Assembly: GCA_004335835.1 (NCBI GenBank) | Contig: RWJK01001658.1 | Coordinates: 6,312-70,311 of the forward strand | Length of the DNA stretch: 64,000 bases | From: Scenedesmus sp. ARA3 | Lineage: Eukaryota > Chlorophyta > Chlorophyceae > Sphaeropleales > Scenedesmaceae | Direction of reading: 5' to 3' | In this document: positions 53,060-64,000 of the stretch, piece by piece | Numbering within the stretch: position 1 is the first letter of the stretch | How the letters are laid out: each line of letters starts with the position of its first letter | The notes under the pieces: generated by a model | The model's input: the letters and a program-made list of their open reading frames with translations, nothing else | Database searches by the model: none | Told to the model about the DNA's origin: nothing | Program-made: the position numbers and the translations under genes

Positions 53060-54250
53060 ACAAGGCGTCTAGATATTGAGGCACATGAATGGCTATGCAG
53101 ACTGTTGCAGACATGTCATCGCAGCTGGGTGCGTTGTCACAATGCACTGCATTGTTCGTGGTGCATTCAAGGCAGCAGGTGCAGTGCACCAGGAAGTGCT
53201 GCATGCTCTGCTTGGCGTGAAGCACTGCACCCCACTGATACCCCACTGCATCATCATGTGCAGCGTTTGAAGCGCAGGCTGCCTGCTAGGGTGCACGATA
53301 AAGCCACTCGGACCTGAACAGTAGCTGCAGCATAACGCTCGAGTTCGCAACAGCCGCAGATTCTTGCAGAATCTGCACGAGTTTGTTTTATCGAATCATA
53401 AACCTGTCTTTCAAAGTTGTGGCAGACTGCATTCTCCGCTGCATGAACTTACTGAGATTTGTTGGACAAGTCCCAAGTACCTCCCGACAACAGGCACCGA
53501 TCATGACAACTACGGACTCATCAAAGATGTTTAAATACACTAAACCACGTCGTTAATTTCTGGTGTCTTCTAATCCGATTTGAGTGCCATGCATTTGAAA
53601 TTTGAGCTAGCAGCTGTTTCTCAACAGCACTGTTGCAGTGCAGCAGTGCAGGCCATCACGGTGTCTGCTCTTTATGCTCATTGGCAGTAGGTGCAGGTGA
53701 ACTGCGCCTGCACACGTTTCCTTTCAAGTGATGCCTCTTTAGAGACAAGTTTTCGCACTGTGATGCCCGTCATCTCCGTCCGTCAGTGCGTAATGATTAT
53801 CGTGACTTTCCAGCCTTGATCACAGTCAGGCGCAACAGGATTTTGTTGATATGGATCATCCCAGTGAGTAGTATTTGCTAATTGCACCTGCTTTGCTGCT
53901 TGCGACAGCGGTGCGTCGGGATAACAGTGACCCAGCGAGCTTACACTGTTATCTATTTGCTTACACCCTTAACCCAGAGAGCGGGCCGACTGCTCCTTAG
54001 GTCAGTGCTCTCCTTAATGGCTCGATCTGCTTCTCGCATGCGTTATCTGTCGTACGTATCTGTCAGCAGGACGCTACAGCCACGGACACGGATGGTCCGT
54101 GGCATAACTTTCCTGCGCGGCCGCAGCATAGGTGTCTAGCGTATTGGAAGACATTGTTCATAGCAATAGTAGCATTAGCGGAAGTAGCAGTTGCCGCACA
54201 CGCACAGCTCGGGACACAACAGCGTGCTGAGCAGCACAGCAGGTGTGAAT
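53060..54250. other. Intergenic region between divergent genes
   Basis: No exon is recognised. The region is AT-richer from 53330 to 53900 and has almost no CAG tracts. A perfect 9-base inverted repeat with a 3-base loop (53356-53376) stands out but is too short to assign. A frame at 53882-54139 gives 85 aa with no recognisable features. Confidence 0.4.
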
Positions 54251-55055
54251 ATGTTTACGCACACACGCACAGAGGGTGCCTTTGCGTTAGCAGAGTTTTC
54301 ACCTGAATACAAAATCAAGTCAAACAAGTTACCACGGATCAAGCAGCTTCATGCATCCACGCCTGGTTGGGCCCCTGCTGCTGCTCTGCTTGCAGGCATG
54401 CCAACAGCAGCACAGCGGCGCAAGGCAGGCAAAAACGCCAAAGGTGGCGTGGGAGTGCAGCAGCAGTTAACGCTGAACGGCCACTCGTATGTGCACCGGG
54501 CAATGCGCCTGGAGCGGCAGGCAGCAGTGCACCTGGCAGCCCTGCAAGAGGTGGAGGCTGATGTGCTTGCTGCACGCACTCGTGAACAGGTCAGCACGAA
54601 TGGTATGCTGCAGCCTGCATGCAGACGTCCAAGTGGGCATCTGCCTTAGCCTGCATGCAGACGTTCAAATGGGCATCAGCCTGCATGCAGACGTTCAAAT
54701 GGGCATCTAGCCTGCATGCAGACGTCGAAGTACTTCCACTAGTGGGCATCTTCTTAGCCTGCACTATCAGGCAGTGCGTGATGTGCTGCTGAGCTGCACA
54801 GTACTATGAGTCGTCCTTGCCGGCATGAAGAAGCTGACCGCGTGCGAGTGGCCGCTGGATCAGCACTGCTGCAAGGTGGCGTCTCGAGCAGGTTGTTGGC
54901 TTGCTGACACATCTTTTGCGCTGTTGGCGCTGCGCTTGTGCTGCTGCAGCTGCTTGTGGACATGGTGCTGCACCAAGAGTTAGTGGTGGCAGAGATCCTT
55001 CAGCAGCAGCGGCAGCAGCAGCAGCAGCATGAGTTGCGCAGAGATGGTACCGACA

Positions 55056-55102
<47 letters not shown>

Positions 55103-57384
55103 GGTGTGGGCTCCCAGGACAGCCCTGCAGCCGCCCAAGACAGCAGCCACAGGGGCAAGGGGAGCTCAGCAGCACCCGCTCGGTCTCTTGACCTCTTTAG
55201 GTTGACCGATGCTGTAGGTCGCGCTGCAGCTGCTGCCCAGGCAGGCACCAGGCGTGCAGCCGCCGCCAGCAGCAGCAGCAGCAGCAGCCAGGCTGCTGAC
55301 GGCAGCTATGTCATGCGGCTGTTACGTAACCCCACGCTGGAACAGGTGCAGCTGGTGCAGGCGTGGGGTGTAGAGGACTGGTGCAACCACTGGCGGGTGA
55401 GGCGGCATGTTTGTGTCGCATGCTGTCTCCAATAGGATGTGACAATGCCGGACCTGAACTCCTCACACATATATGTCACACAGCGAAACACACAAGATGC
55501 GTGGTATGCAGCTTTCGTTGCGCACATTTCCGTCTCACGCTGTCATTTGTGTGTTTGTTAAAGTGCTGACAGCTGTCGCCAGCGCTGTCTGCACGCCATG
55601 ACCAAGCGGCAATGTTATTCTCCTGCTGCTGCAGTCACTCTCTTTGCCCGCTTGGCAGTGCTGCTTGAGCTTGCAACACGCGAGGCAGAAGCAGCAGCAG
55701 CCTCACCATCACCAGCAGCAGCAGCAGCCCACGGCCCGCACATGCAACACTTGGAGCGTGTAGTTGATGAGGTGCAGACCTTGACCTACCTTGCGCACTG
55801 CCATAACCACTTGCCGATGTTTCAGTCGGTACTCGTGAACCTGGAGACAGGGGAGGCGGGCGTGCCCGTGACAGAAGCACACAGGCTGCGTGTGGCAAAG
55901 CGGATAGAGCTGACACCTTGGCAGGTGGGAGCAATTGAAGAAGGACATGTTGCGTGACATAGCAATTAGGTTGTTACTATGTACAACAGGAGTTTGCACC
56001 ATCTGGCGTAATGCACGTTCTGTCAACCGCCAACAAGTGCCCAGGCATGCACAAGCGTGATGCAGGTCATGGCACGCAGGTGCTTGCCATTGTCATGACA
56101 TCGTCATTTCTTGAACACAGCGCTGCCTGCCCCGCTATGCAGGTGCAGCAGCTGGCTGCTGCGCTGGCTGAGTTTGAGCGCCTGTCACATTTGAAGCCTT
56201 GCTATTCAAGCCGCTGGTCCCGCTGTGCTGTTGTCTGCAGGTGCAGCAGCTGGCTGCTGCTCTGGCTGAGTTTGAGCGCCTGTCACATCCTGAGCCTTGC
56301 TGTCCAATGCCGCTTGCCCTGCTGTGCTGTTGTCTGCAGGTGCAGCAGCTGGCTGCTGCGCTGGCTGAGTTCGAGCGCCTGTCACATCCTAAGCCTTGCT
56401 GTTCAACGCCGCTTGCCCTGCTGTACTGATGTCTGCAGGTGCAGCAGCTGGCTGCTGCGCTGGCTGAGTTTGAGCGCCTGTCACATTTCGAGCCTTGCTG
56501 CTCAACGCCGCTGGCCTTGCTGTGCTGTTGGCTGCAGCTGCAGCAGCTGGCTGCTGCGCTGGCTGAATTTGAGGGCCTGTCGCATGACCACAGCAGGGAG
56601 GGCACTGCGCTCATGAGCAGAGCCAACAACCCTGGCTGGCTGTTTGCAGAGGCAGCACAGCAGGCACGCATGAGGGTGCGGCGTGATGGAAGCAGCAGCG
56701 GTGACAAAGCTGAGCCAGCCGCAGCAGCAGCAGCAGGATGTGCAGGCTCACGCACAACATCTTCAGCAACGGAGGCAGATGTGGACAGCGACAGCAGCAG
56801 CAGCAACAGCGGCAAAGGCGCAGCTGCAGCTGTTGTCAGGGGCAACCTGGATCGGCAGCTGGGTCGTCACGTGAAGTCACGCCACCTGCACATGGTCTTG
56901 CTGCACATGGTGATGACAAATACACTGTCCCGCCTGCAGATCGCCAGTCTCAGCACCTGCGTCACTAGCATGATGACCTATTGCTGCTCACATGTCCCAG
57001 CGGGCGCCTGTGTGTGCTTGTCTGTATCTGTGGGCTGCTGCTGCTGCAGGTTGCCTCGTACCCCCGCGGCCCAGTGGCAACCTTTGTAGCTAGTGCATTG
57101 GCGCTTGCAAAGGCTGACTCAACACCTGGCAAGGTATCTGCTGGAGCAACAAATGTGCCCGCAGGTGGCTGCGCCAACTGCTGCCGGGCGCTGTGCCCCT
57201 TGCTGCAGCACCACCAGCAGCAGCACGAGGCGGCACGCGCTGTGCTGCTGACGCGGCAGCAGCAGCGCTGGTGGCAGGAGGTGGGCGGGTGCTCGCAGGC
57301 ACCCGGGGCGAGCGAGAAACGCTTGCAGCAGCTGCTGCTGCAGTCGTAGACAGGGCAGCTGCATACGTGACAGATGAGTATGCG
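54251..57384 (+). CDS. Unrecognised multi-exon gene
   Basis: Probable exons: 54251-54589 (RRKAGKNAKGG, QLTLNGHSYVHRAMRLE), 54950-55396 (HQELVVAEILQQQ, Ser/Gln runs, YVMRLLRNPTLEQVQLVQAW, GVEDWCNHWR), one around 55600-55924 (RLAVLLELATRE, VVDEVQTLTYLAHCHNHLP, RVAKRIELTPWQ), one from 56538 (LQQLAAALAEFEGLSHDHS, NNPGWLFAEAAQQARM, LLHMVMTNTLSRLQIA), 57050-57133 (VASYPRGPVATFVASALALA), 57209-57280 (HEAARAVLLTRQQQRWWQE) and a piece to 57384 (AYVTDEYA). The junctions before 55600 and after ~56950 could not be fixed, nor could the stop. The helical, Gln/Leu-rich layout ending in a short SYPRGPV turn recalls some algal transcription-factor C-terminal regions, but I see no basic leucine zipper or other DNA-binding motif, so I make no assignment. 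Confidence 0.55.
54605..54740 (+). repeat. Minisatellite in the first intron
   Basis: Four copies of a ~35-base unit (AGCCTGCATGCAGACGT, then AAATGGGCATC) lie in tandem just after the exon ending at 54589. Confidence 0.9.
56130..56537 (+). repeat. Four upstream copies of an exon start
   Basis: The acceptor and first ~50 bases of the exon at 56538 (QQLAAALAEFERLSH) occur four more times upstream, starting near 56143, 56241, 56340 and 56438, at a steady ~98-base period. Each has CTGCAG or ATGCAG|GTGCAGCAGCTG. Only the last (56538) continues into the rest of the exon. The copies read ERLSH while the real exon reads EGLSH. Confidence 0.93.
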
Positions 57385-57549
57385 GTAATGTGTGAGGGTC
57401 TGAGAAAGATGGCAGCCACGCTCAAGCTGGCGTGTCTGTGTGCTGGCAGGAGCCTTGAGCGATGCATTGGATGGTGCGGTCAGATGATTGCTGCCTCATG
57501 CATTGGGGCAGAGAGCACAGATGCTGCAAATGTTACTGTGACGCTGGCC

Positions 57550-57655
57550 ACTTGCAGCAGCAGCGCTGGTGGCAGGAGGTGGGCGAGTGCTCGCAGGCGC
57601 TCGGGCGAGCGAGAGCCGCTTGCGGCAGCTGCTGCTGCAGCCGTAGACAGGGTCG
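57550..57655 (+). repeat. Downstream copy of an exon end and intron start
   Basis: The sequence 57255-57355 (QQQRWWQE, donor GAG|GTGGGCG and ~75 following bases) recurs here with about 90% identity. Confidence 0.85.
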
Positions 57656-57659
57656 CAGA

Positions 57660-60600
57660 CATGGCGTTCGCGTGGTGAAAGTGTGGATTTTTGCGCAGGC
57701 TGGAAGGTTGAGTGATGCAATGCATGATCAGGTCGCATGGTTGTTATCTCATGCAGTTGTGCAGGGGGCTGGGGATGCATTGCATGTGGCACGGTAGGTG
57801 GGCACTTGCAGCATGAGCAGCCCCCGGTTGAGTGCATTTAATGATCTGCATCAGGTTTGCATCAGTATGCATGGCATGTGACTTACATGCTGGGCACTTG
57901 CAGCATGTACAGCCCCCTATTGAATTAGTCGAGTGGTCCGCATCAGGTTCACATCAGGACTGCATCAGGTTTGCCTCAGGTTTACGTCAGAATGCATCAC
58001 GTTTGCATCAGAATGCATCAGGTTTGCCTCAGGTTTGCATCACACATGGCTTGTGCTGAGCATCATCTGGTTGCATGGCTGTGTGCTGTAACAGCTGCAG
58101 TGCTAGCGGGGTTGTTGCATGGTCAGGCGTTGCTGTTGAGGTGCAAGATATCCTGGAATGGAGTTTGTGTGACGGTACAACTGCCGGCCTAGAGCACGTA
58201 ACACACATTGCGCTCGGCTCACGACAGTCAGCGTTTCTGCTTGTTACTTTGACCAATGCATGACATTGGTGGGATTGGCTGAGCTGAATTCCATGTGTCA
58301 TGCGCTGTTTTTCAAGTGTCAATTTCCTATTGCAAAAAGAAACAGCACCAGTTGGCACTTTGAGGCAAGGCAGTTTGTATCGTATTGGGGCGCGGCAGCA
58401 TGCGTGTGCTAGAATCACTGACCAGCGGACGCGCGTGCAGCGCTTGCTGCTTAGAGGTGCGCCCGCGGTGCGCTTGCCTGTGCTGCTGTGATCTGTTGCG
58501 CTGGCTGTACCCAATCAGTCGAAACTGCAGATACTGTCCTACTTTTTCCAGCACAGGTGGATTTCAGACATTTGGATGTCTTGCTCTGTGAAGTTGTTCT
58601 GGGCTGTGGCGGAATACGGCAACCAACAATGATGGGAATGGCGCCTATTTGTGTCAGCTCGGTGTTAGCTTGCACGATGGTTCAGTGTGCTGCTGGCGCA
58701 GAAAAGAGATATGTGCTGGCTGATGGGTTTGAGCTGGCCCTTTGCAGCAGAAATGGGGTTGTTGTGTGGATGTCTGGTGCCTGGCTGCTGTTGAGCACTG
58801 TATGATTTGTAGCAGTGTCATCTGTGGCCGGTGTGTGTTTGCAAGGACGGCATGTAGCAAGCGCACTGGCAGCAGACAGCATATGCCTGGCTCACTTGGG
58901 CGCGCTGCTGAAGGCATTCGGATATGCTTGCGTGTTGTGCGCTGTATCTGTTGTTGAAGCGCCATGTACCATGGCAGGCTGGTGCAACCTGATCTGCTCA
59001 CCACGGTCGTTGCTTTACGTGGTTGATATAATTGCGCTGGGACTCTCTGGCCAGTTGCATAACACGAACATGCAGCTACGTGGACAACGATGCAGCTGCT
59101 GCTCCAGCGTTACGCACATTTGGGCTGGTTGTGGTCGACGGCTTGAGCACACCTGCATCAGTTCTTTACATCACCATCAGGTACATATGGATACTGATGG
59201 GGAAGATGTTGCTACTCTGAGTGTCCTTTGTTTGTGCTTGCTCCAAAAAGGTGGCATCAGCCTGTCAGTGTCGCTTTTGTGTGGCAGTTACGTGGGCAGC
59301 TGCTGCGGTCGGCAGCATAGTACTCGTGAGTGCATGGAGGTATGTGTGCAGCCAAGAACGTGCCGACCAGTGTCCTGCAAGCATGACTCACACACCGGAT
59401 GTTTGCAGGATTGGGTCATGAAAGGATCTGTGTATGGTGCCTGCTATTTGTGCTTGTCTTCAAGATGCTCAGCTCTTGATGAGCCTGTGAGCGTTGTTTT
59501 CTGGGGGCAGTTGGATATCAACTTTCACTGGCTGAGCACACAGCGGCAGGAGCCTTTGGGCAGGGAGGCTTCTGGCCCAGCATTGCTTGAAGGTGCGCAT
59601 TTATGCATCTACATGCCTAAAACTGCCTTTTCACACAGCGGCTGTGTTGCATCACTGTGGCAGGCATGCCCCAGGGCGTGGTGTGCTGCACACGATTTCG
59701 GGACAAGTGGTGCGATGGTGATGGGCCTCACCGGCATCGCTACTGCTGCAGCGCGTAGCTCCTGACTGTGGACATCTGACGACACTGCTGCTGGTGCCTG
59801 AATGGATGACCTCCAGTCACCGTGCTGTTTTGAGCCCTTCTGGCCGCGTGTCGCACGCGCGTTGAGTACCGCTTGATGCACTGAGGACATTGGCAGTTCG
59901 TTGTGGTTGCCGCATGCAATGATTTCTGGGCGAGGGGAGCTGACACAGGCGGCCGGATGTGCGTGGCATACCGTAAGGTAGTACCAGCACCATGCTGCCT
60001 TAGCGCATGCTAGCGTATACGCATGTTTGGCTCAGTGCTCTGCGGAAGCACCGCGCTGAGTTTTGGAGCTCGTTGCAGCTCGCCTGCACAGCTTCTGAAA
60101 CTGCACTGGCCACCTGCAGCCCGGATGGCAGCGCTGGCGAAGTGAGCTGTCCTGATATGAGGTGCTACAGTGCAGCGCGTGTTGTTGACCGTGCTGTGCA
60201 TGCTGGGCTGGCCACTGCAGCCCAGCACCTGTGCTGGGTGTAGCTCGGCAGGATAGGTGTTGGTTTTGTGTGACGCTAAAATGGTGAGCCAACGTGTGCA
60301 ACAAAGACAGTGGCAAGCCTTGAAGGCTGCTGGGTAGCACAGCCTCAGGACTGTGACAGGACAGGGCTTCCCTTCTGCACATTAGGGCAAGGGGCAGCGA
60401 CATCAGGGGCCTTTCCTCTGGCGGCTCACCAGGAAGGCTGCAGGTTATTCGGAGGCGTCAATGCGCTAGCGCACTCAAAATAATTCGTCCGACTTTGCTT
60501 CACCTGATCATCTTCCAATGAGCAATGACAAGCACGGGTGACAGGGGAGGGAATTACATCGTGGAACGAGTAGGATTTACATCTTAATCACGTGTACAAC

Positions 60601-60691
60601 AGAACTCAGTTTTGCTCGCTGAACTGCTGCCATAGCAGCAGCGCCTTGACTGTAGTAGTGCCGGTGTTGCCGTAGCAAACAGACGCGAAAC
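57660..60691. other. 3 kb stretch without a recognised gene
   Basis: A minisatellite of GCATCAGGTTTGCATCAG-like units runs from 57840 to 58050. From 58800 to 59765 one frame stays open for 316 codons, but it starts at GTG, has no known motif and is Cys/Ser-rich in the way random GC-rich frames are; I do not call it a gene. The stretch should include the 3' end of the 54-57 kb gene and the PGRL1 promoter. A segment near 58558-58640 (VDFRHLDVLLCEVVLGC after CACAG) could be an exon but has no partner. Confidence 0.35.
57840..58050. repeat. Minisatellite of a CATCAGGTTTG unit
   Basis: About ten imperfect copies of a 16-18 base unit built on CATCAGGTTTG and CATCAGAATG. The flanking CTGGGCACTTGCAGCATG also occurs twice (57798 and 57890). 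Confidence 0.85.
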
Positions 60692-63600
60692 ATGCAGTGT
60701 CTATCTGCCCGTAATTGCCTGAGGGCCATGCGGCCCTGCAGCAGCAGGATCAGCACGCTCGCTCCACGCACCCACCTGCAGCACTCTCCTAAGTGGCTGG
60801 TGAGGGCACAGCCGGAGGCCCCGCCCACTGCAGAAGCCACATTCGAGGAGGGGGAGCAGCTCACAGGAGATTACTGCAGTCTGGACTCCGCTGGCAAGCG
60901 CGTCAGGCAGGAGAACCGCACTGTTGGTGGGTGGGCTGTCTGCGTCGATCTAGGGCCTGGGAACGAGAAAGATGCAGGACAGGCCGCTTGGGTAGCTTAC
61001 ATGAGCAGCTGCTACGCCCCATGCTGCCCATGCAAGCTGCATAGGTGCTGCTGCAGCAGTAGCTGTTTGCAGCACTAGGTGCTCTGCCTAGGCAGCATGG
61101 TGTGCGCTCTGCTGTCACAGCAGGGTGCTCTCACGAGCAGTCGTGCCCAGCACTTTTTACTCATGAGCAGCAGTGGCTGCTGCAAAGCATACGTCATGCA
61201 CGAGCTCGCCAGCACGTGACACTCAAACTTTGAAAGCTGCAGCAGTGATAGCTTCACCCAGTATCCTTGTAGTATCCCTGCAGGAGATAGTAATAGCTGC
61301 ATCGTGCAAAGGCGATTTACCCTCAGCAACTGCTGCTTCTCACAGCCCGCTGTGACTGATCCAATGCTGGCCAGCGCAGCAACCAGCTAATAGCCAGTCC
61401 CATCCACAGCGGCCTGTCATGTTCTTGGTCAAACTGCGGGTCAAACTGGCTTGACTCGGCCAGTAATGTGATCCAACTGCTTCTCTAGTGGAGATGCTGC
61501 TACTGGGATCCTGCAAGCACAGGCGAGCTAGATAAGGAGCAACCGCAGGTCATCCCGGCCTCCTGCTGTCAGTGACAAGCCTGCCACGCGGATTCACTGC
61601 TGTGTGTGCTGCTGCTGCTTTCCTGCAAACTCTCTGGCGAGCTGGAGCGGGAGTTCCTGGAGGCCATGTCCGACTACTACTACGGCGACAACCCTGCTAT
61701 GTGGACCCACTGATTTGTGTGGTGCTGCTGCTGCTGCTGCTTTCCTGCAAACTCTCAGGCGAGCTGGAGCAGGAGCTCTTGGAGGCCATGTCCGACTACT
61801 ACTACGACGACAACCCTGCTATGTGGACCCACTGATTTGTGTGGTGCTGCTGCTGCTGCTGCTGCTGCTTTCCTGCAAACTCTCAGGCGAGCTGGAGCAG
61901 GAGTTCCTGGAGGCCATGTCCGACTACTACTACGGCGACAAGCCCAAGCTGACTGATGAGGAGTTTGAGCTGCTCAAGGAGGAGCTCATCTGGGCGGGCA
62001 GCAAGGTGGCCATCCTGGACGGTGATGAGCAGCGCTTCCTGGAGGCGACACAGGCCTACCAAAAGGTGCGGCAGCGGGGAGGGTGCTGTTGGGTGTGATT
62101 TGATTTCTGGGGGCTACGTCGGCACACTGCAACATGCAGCGCTGGTGCAGCAAGCGTGGTTCAGCGATTTGTGAGGGATACTTGTCCTGGGGGCTCGAAA
62201 CGGTGGTGGTTCTGCTGATCATGGCTAGGTTTCGTGTCAACCAGCAATTTTCACTAGCTGTTTCCTTTGAGTAGCCGCTCAACATAGCGTGCGGCGGCAC
62301 AGGGCTTGGCAGTGGTTCGCCACACCAGCGGGCAAAGGGTTTTGAGGTTCTGTGGTGTGAGGAGTTTGAGCTGCTCAAGGAGGAGCCTTCTGGGCGGCAG
62401 CAAGGTGGCAATCCTTGATGGGGATGAGCAGCGCTTCCTGGAGGCGACACAGGCCTACCAAAAGGTGCGGCGGGAGCGATTGGATTGCTTGGCATCTGCG
62501 ATCTCAATGCTTTGACGAGTAGCAGCAAGGTGGCCAAACATAGCTGCTTTCCCTGGCGAGCCGCTGCTGCTTACACACCTGCGCCATGTGTGTGGGTGCG
62601 GCGCTTGGCAAGCTCAGCAGAGCCTGCAGCTGCAGGGTTGCAGGGTTTGTCGACCGTACCATGGCTCCCTCCGCACTTTGGGTGGCAGGTGCTGCGGAGT
62701 GCATTTGCAGGTGGACTGCATGAGTGGTGGTTGCTGGCTGCAGTTGTGTTGCTGCACTACAACGCATGTGCCATCGCACAGCTGTGTGTGTCACACGTTG
62801 TTGCACCTATCCCTGCTGCTGCTACTGCTGCTGCTACTGCTGCTGCTACTGCTGGTGCTGCAGGGCGCGCCTGTTATGAGCGATGACGACTACGACGCGC
62901 TCAACCTTATTCCACACACTGCCGCCTGATTGCTGCTGCTGCTGCTGTTGCAGGGCCAGCCCATCATGAGCGATGACGACTATGATGCGCTCAAGGCTGA
63001 GCTGAAGCTCAAGTCCAGTGTGGTGGCGGCGCAGGGGCCACGCTGCAGCATCCGCTCGTGAGTGCGATGCTTTGGCTGGTGGCACGCTGGCATGCCAGCA
63101 CATCAGTGTGTTGGGCAGCTCGACAGGAGCCAGCTGCTGTGTGCAGCAGTTGTGTTCTAGCTACTCGTACATCAGTGTGTTGGACAGCTGACACCGGCTG
63201 CAAAATGTGCAATTGGCAACTTCTGTGTGATGCGCAGCTGCCTCTTTCACATAATGTATGCCCCAGCATCACTGTACTCCGTGCCAACTTCATGCTCGCT
63301 TGACGCTCAGGTACAAATTCTGTGCACTGCCTGCTTCCCGCCTTCTCTTTCCTCCTCCACAGAAAGAAGATGTACAGTGACGCGTACCCCGACTACCTGC
63401 GCATGACCGCGCTCAACGTGCCGGCTGCGCTGCTGGTGCTGGGCTTCCTGTTCAGCCTGGACGACCTCACCGGTGAGCTATCTTGCTGGTGTAAATTTAA
63501 CAATGTACTGCATGAATCAAGCTCAGTGGCATGTCTGCTGCTGGTGCTCGGCTTCCTGTTCAGTCTGGACGCCCTCACCGGTGAGCCATTTTGTTTATTG

Positions 63601-63864
63601 TTAAAAAAGAACATGCAGTGACGGGTCATTCATGTTGAGTTGACAATATGGTGTATCAGGGTTTGGGGTAGCTGGTGCAGGGCTTCCTGTTCAGCCTGGA
63701 CGACCCCACTGGTGAGCTATTGTGTGGGTGTGTGAATCACGCAGTATAACTGCTTGCCAGCATAAGTGACGTGTCTGCTGCTGGTGCTGGGCTGCCTGTT
63801 CAGCCTGGACCACGTGTCTGCTGTTGGTGCTGGGCTGCCTGTTCAACCTACGGCAAACCCTGAA

Positions 63865-63898
<34 letters not shown>

Positions 63899-64000
63899 AG
63901 GCTTTGAGGTGACCAGCCTTCTGGAGCTGCCTCCCCCAGGCGGCATCATCGTGCTGTGGGCTGTGGTGCTGCCCACCCTGTACCTGCTGTCCACCAGCAT
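60692..64000 (+). CDS. PGRL1: PGRL1, thylakoid cyclic electron flow protein (3' end outside window)
   Basis: Exons 60692-60926, 61887-62065, 62954-63057, 63363-63472 and 63901 onward join in phase (the third ends CGC TC|GTGAG and the fourth supplies the A). Residues 1-~45 look like a plastid transit peptide (Arg/Ser-rich, few acids). The mature part follows PGR5-like protein 1: DYCSLDSAGKR, GELEQEFLEAM, EEFELLKEELIWAGSKVAIL, DGDEQRFLEATQAYQ, IMSDDDYDALKAELK, GPRCSIRSRK, the first membrane helix (NVPAALLVLGFLFSLDDLTG) and the start of the second (GGIIVLWAVVLPTLYLL). PGRL1 acts with PGR5 in ferredoxin-dependent cyclic electron flow around photosystem I. Conserved cysteines of CSLDS and PRCSIRS are present; the C-terminal cysteines lie beyond 64000. 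Confidence 0.93.
61600..61830 (+). repeat. Two upstream copies of PGRL1 exon 2 start
   Basis: CTG tract, CTTTCCTGCAAACTCTCAG-like intron tail and the first ~75 bases of exon 2 (GELEQEFLEAMSDYYYGD) occur at 61607-61690 and 61724-61815 before the real exon at 61887. Both copies end in NPAMWTH and a TGA. Period is ~115-135 bases. Confidence 0.93.
62357..62467 (+). repeat. Downstream copy of PGRL1 exon 2 end
   Basis: The last ~110 bases of exon 2 (EEFELLKEE, DGDEQRFLEATQAYQK, donor AAG|GTGCGG) recur about 400 bases downstream with one base missing, so its frame is broken. Confidence 0.9.
62863..62915 (+). repeat. Upstream copy of PGRL1 exon 3 start
   Basis: TGCTGCAG followed by codons for GAPVMSDDDYDALN repeats the start of exon 3 (GQPIMSDDDYDALK), 91 bases ahead of it. 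Confidence 0.9.
63525..63855 (+). repeat. Four downstream copies of PGRL1 exon 4 end
   Basis: The end of exon 4 (LLVLGFLFSLDDLTG, donor G|GTGAG) recurs at 63536-63580, 63674-63713, 63776-63811 and 63815-63852. The first two keep the donor; the last two have lost it. Confidence 0.92.

Noticed and set aside
53356..53376. Transposon terminus or terminator hairpin
   Set aside because: A single 9-base inverted repeat with no partner copy, no target duplication and no transposase nearby.
54251..57384. bZIP/DOG1-type transcription factor
   Set aside because: A general resemblance in helical layout only; no basic region or leucine zipper is visible.
58815..59765. 316-codon open frame
   Set aside because: It begins at GTG, lacks motifs and composition expected of the neighbouring genes, and overlaps other random open frames in GC-rich DNA.

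Overview
The window looks like nuclear DNA of a green alga (Chlorophyta, probably Chlorophyceae near Scenedesmaceae/Sphaeropleales). The evidence is intron-dense genes with GT-AG introns, TGTAA polyadenylation signals, a PGRL1-type chloroplast protein, serine/proline-rich cell-wall-type proteins, moderate-to-high GC, and extreme numbers of CAG/CTG triplet tracts coding Gln, Ala and Ser runs. The lineage is inferred from these features, not from a search. One 50-N scaffold gap lies inside a CAG tract (44949-44998).

Layout. 1-930: tetranucleotide repeat, then the 3' end of a GH88 unsaturated glucuronyl hydrolase (+). 3.2-11.0 kb: a giant Gln/Ala/Ser-run protein (-), about 2533 aa in two exons. 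11.4-14.9 kb: a broken epoxide-hydrolase-like alpha/beta hydrolase (+) followed by five decayed copies of its last exon. 15.5-23.3 and 23.7-27.9 kb: two secreted Cys-rich modular proteins (-), the first ending in beta-propeller-like repeats, the second with a Ser-Pro-rich segment. 28.7-36.3 kb: a processive family-2 glycosyltransferase of cellulose-synthase type (-). 37.8-43.7 kb: a mitochondrial NDUFAF7/MidA methyltransferase (-). 44.2-45.1 kb: an N-myristoylation-motif coiled-coil protein, possibly BORCS5-like (+). 46.7-51.4 kb: monofunctional homoserine dehydrogenase (+). 52.2-52.9 kb: DUF427 protein (-). 54.3-57.4 kb: an unrecognised multi-exon gene (+). 60.7-64.0 kb: PGRL1 (+), running off the window.

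For most genes I placed exons by joining reading frames across GT-AG sites with matching codon phase, using known family sequence as guide. The glycosyltransferase (739 aa), NDUFAF7 (592 aa), homoserine dehydrogenase (366 aa), DUF427 and PGRL1 models join with no frame conflict. The hydrolase and the first Cys-rich protein need single-base corrections.

The most striking signal is not a gene. In nearly every multi-exon gene, the introns, and the tails after last exons, are filled with diverged tandem copies of the neighbouring exon edge. Each copy keeps its splice site: copies upstream of an exon repeat acceptor plus exon start, and copies downstream repeat exon end plus donor. I count roughly 60 such partial pseudo-exons in 64 kb. 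In addition, sense-strand CTG tracts repeatedly sit directly against 3' splice sites, while CAG tracts lie in the exons. Together these suggest a genome in which introns grow by tandem duplication of exon edges. I do not know a published description of this.
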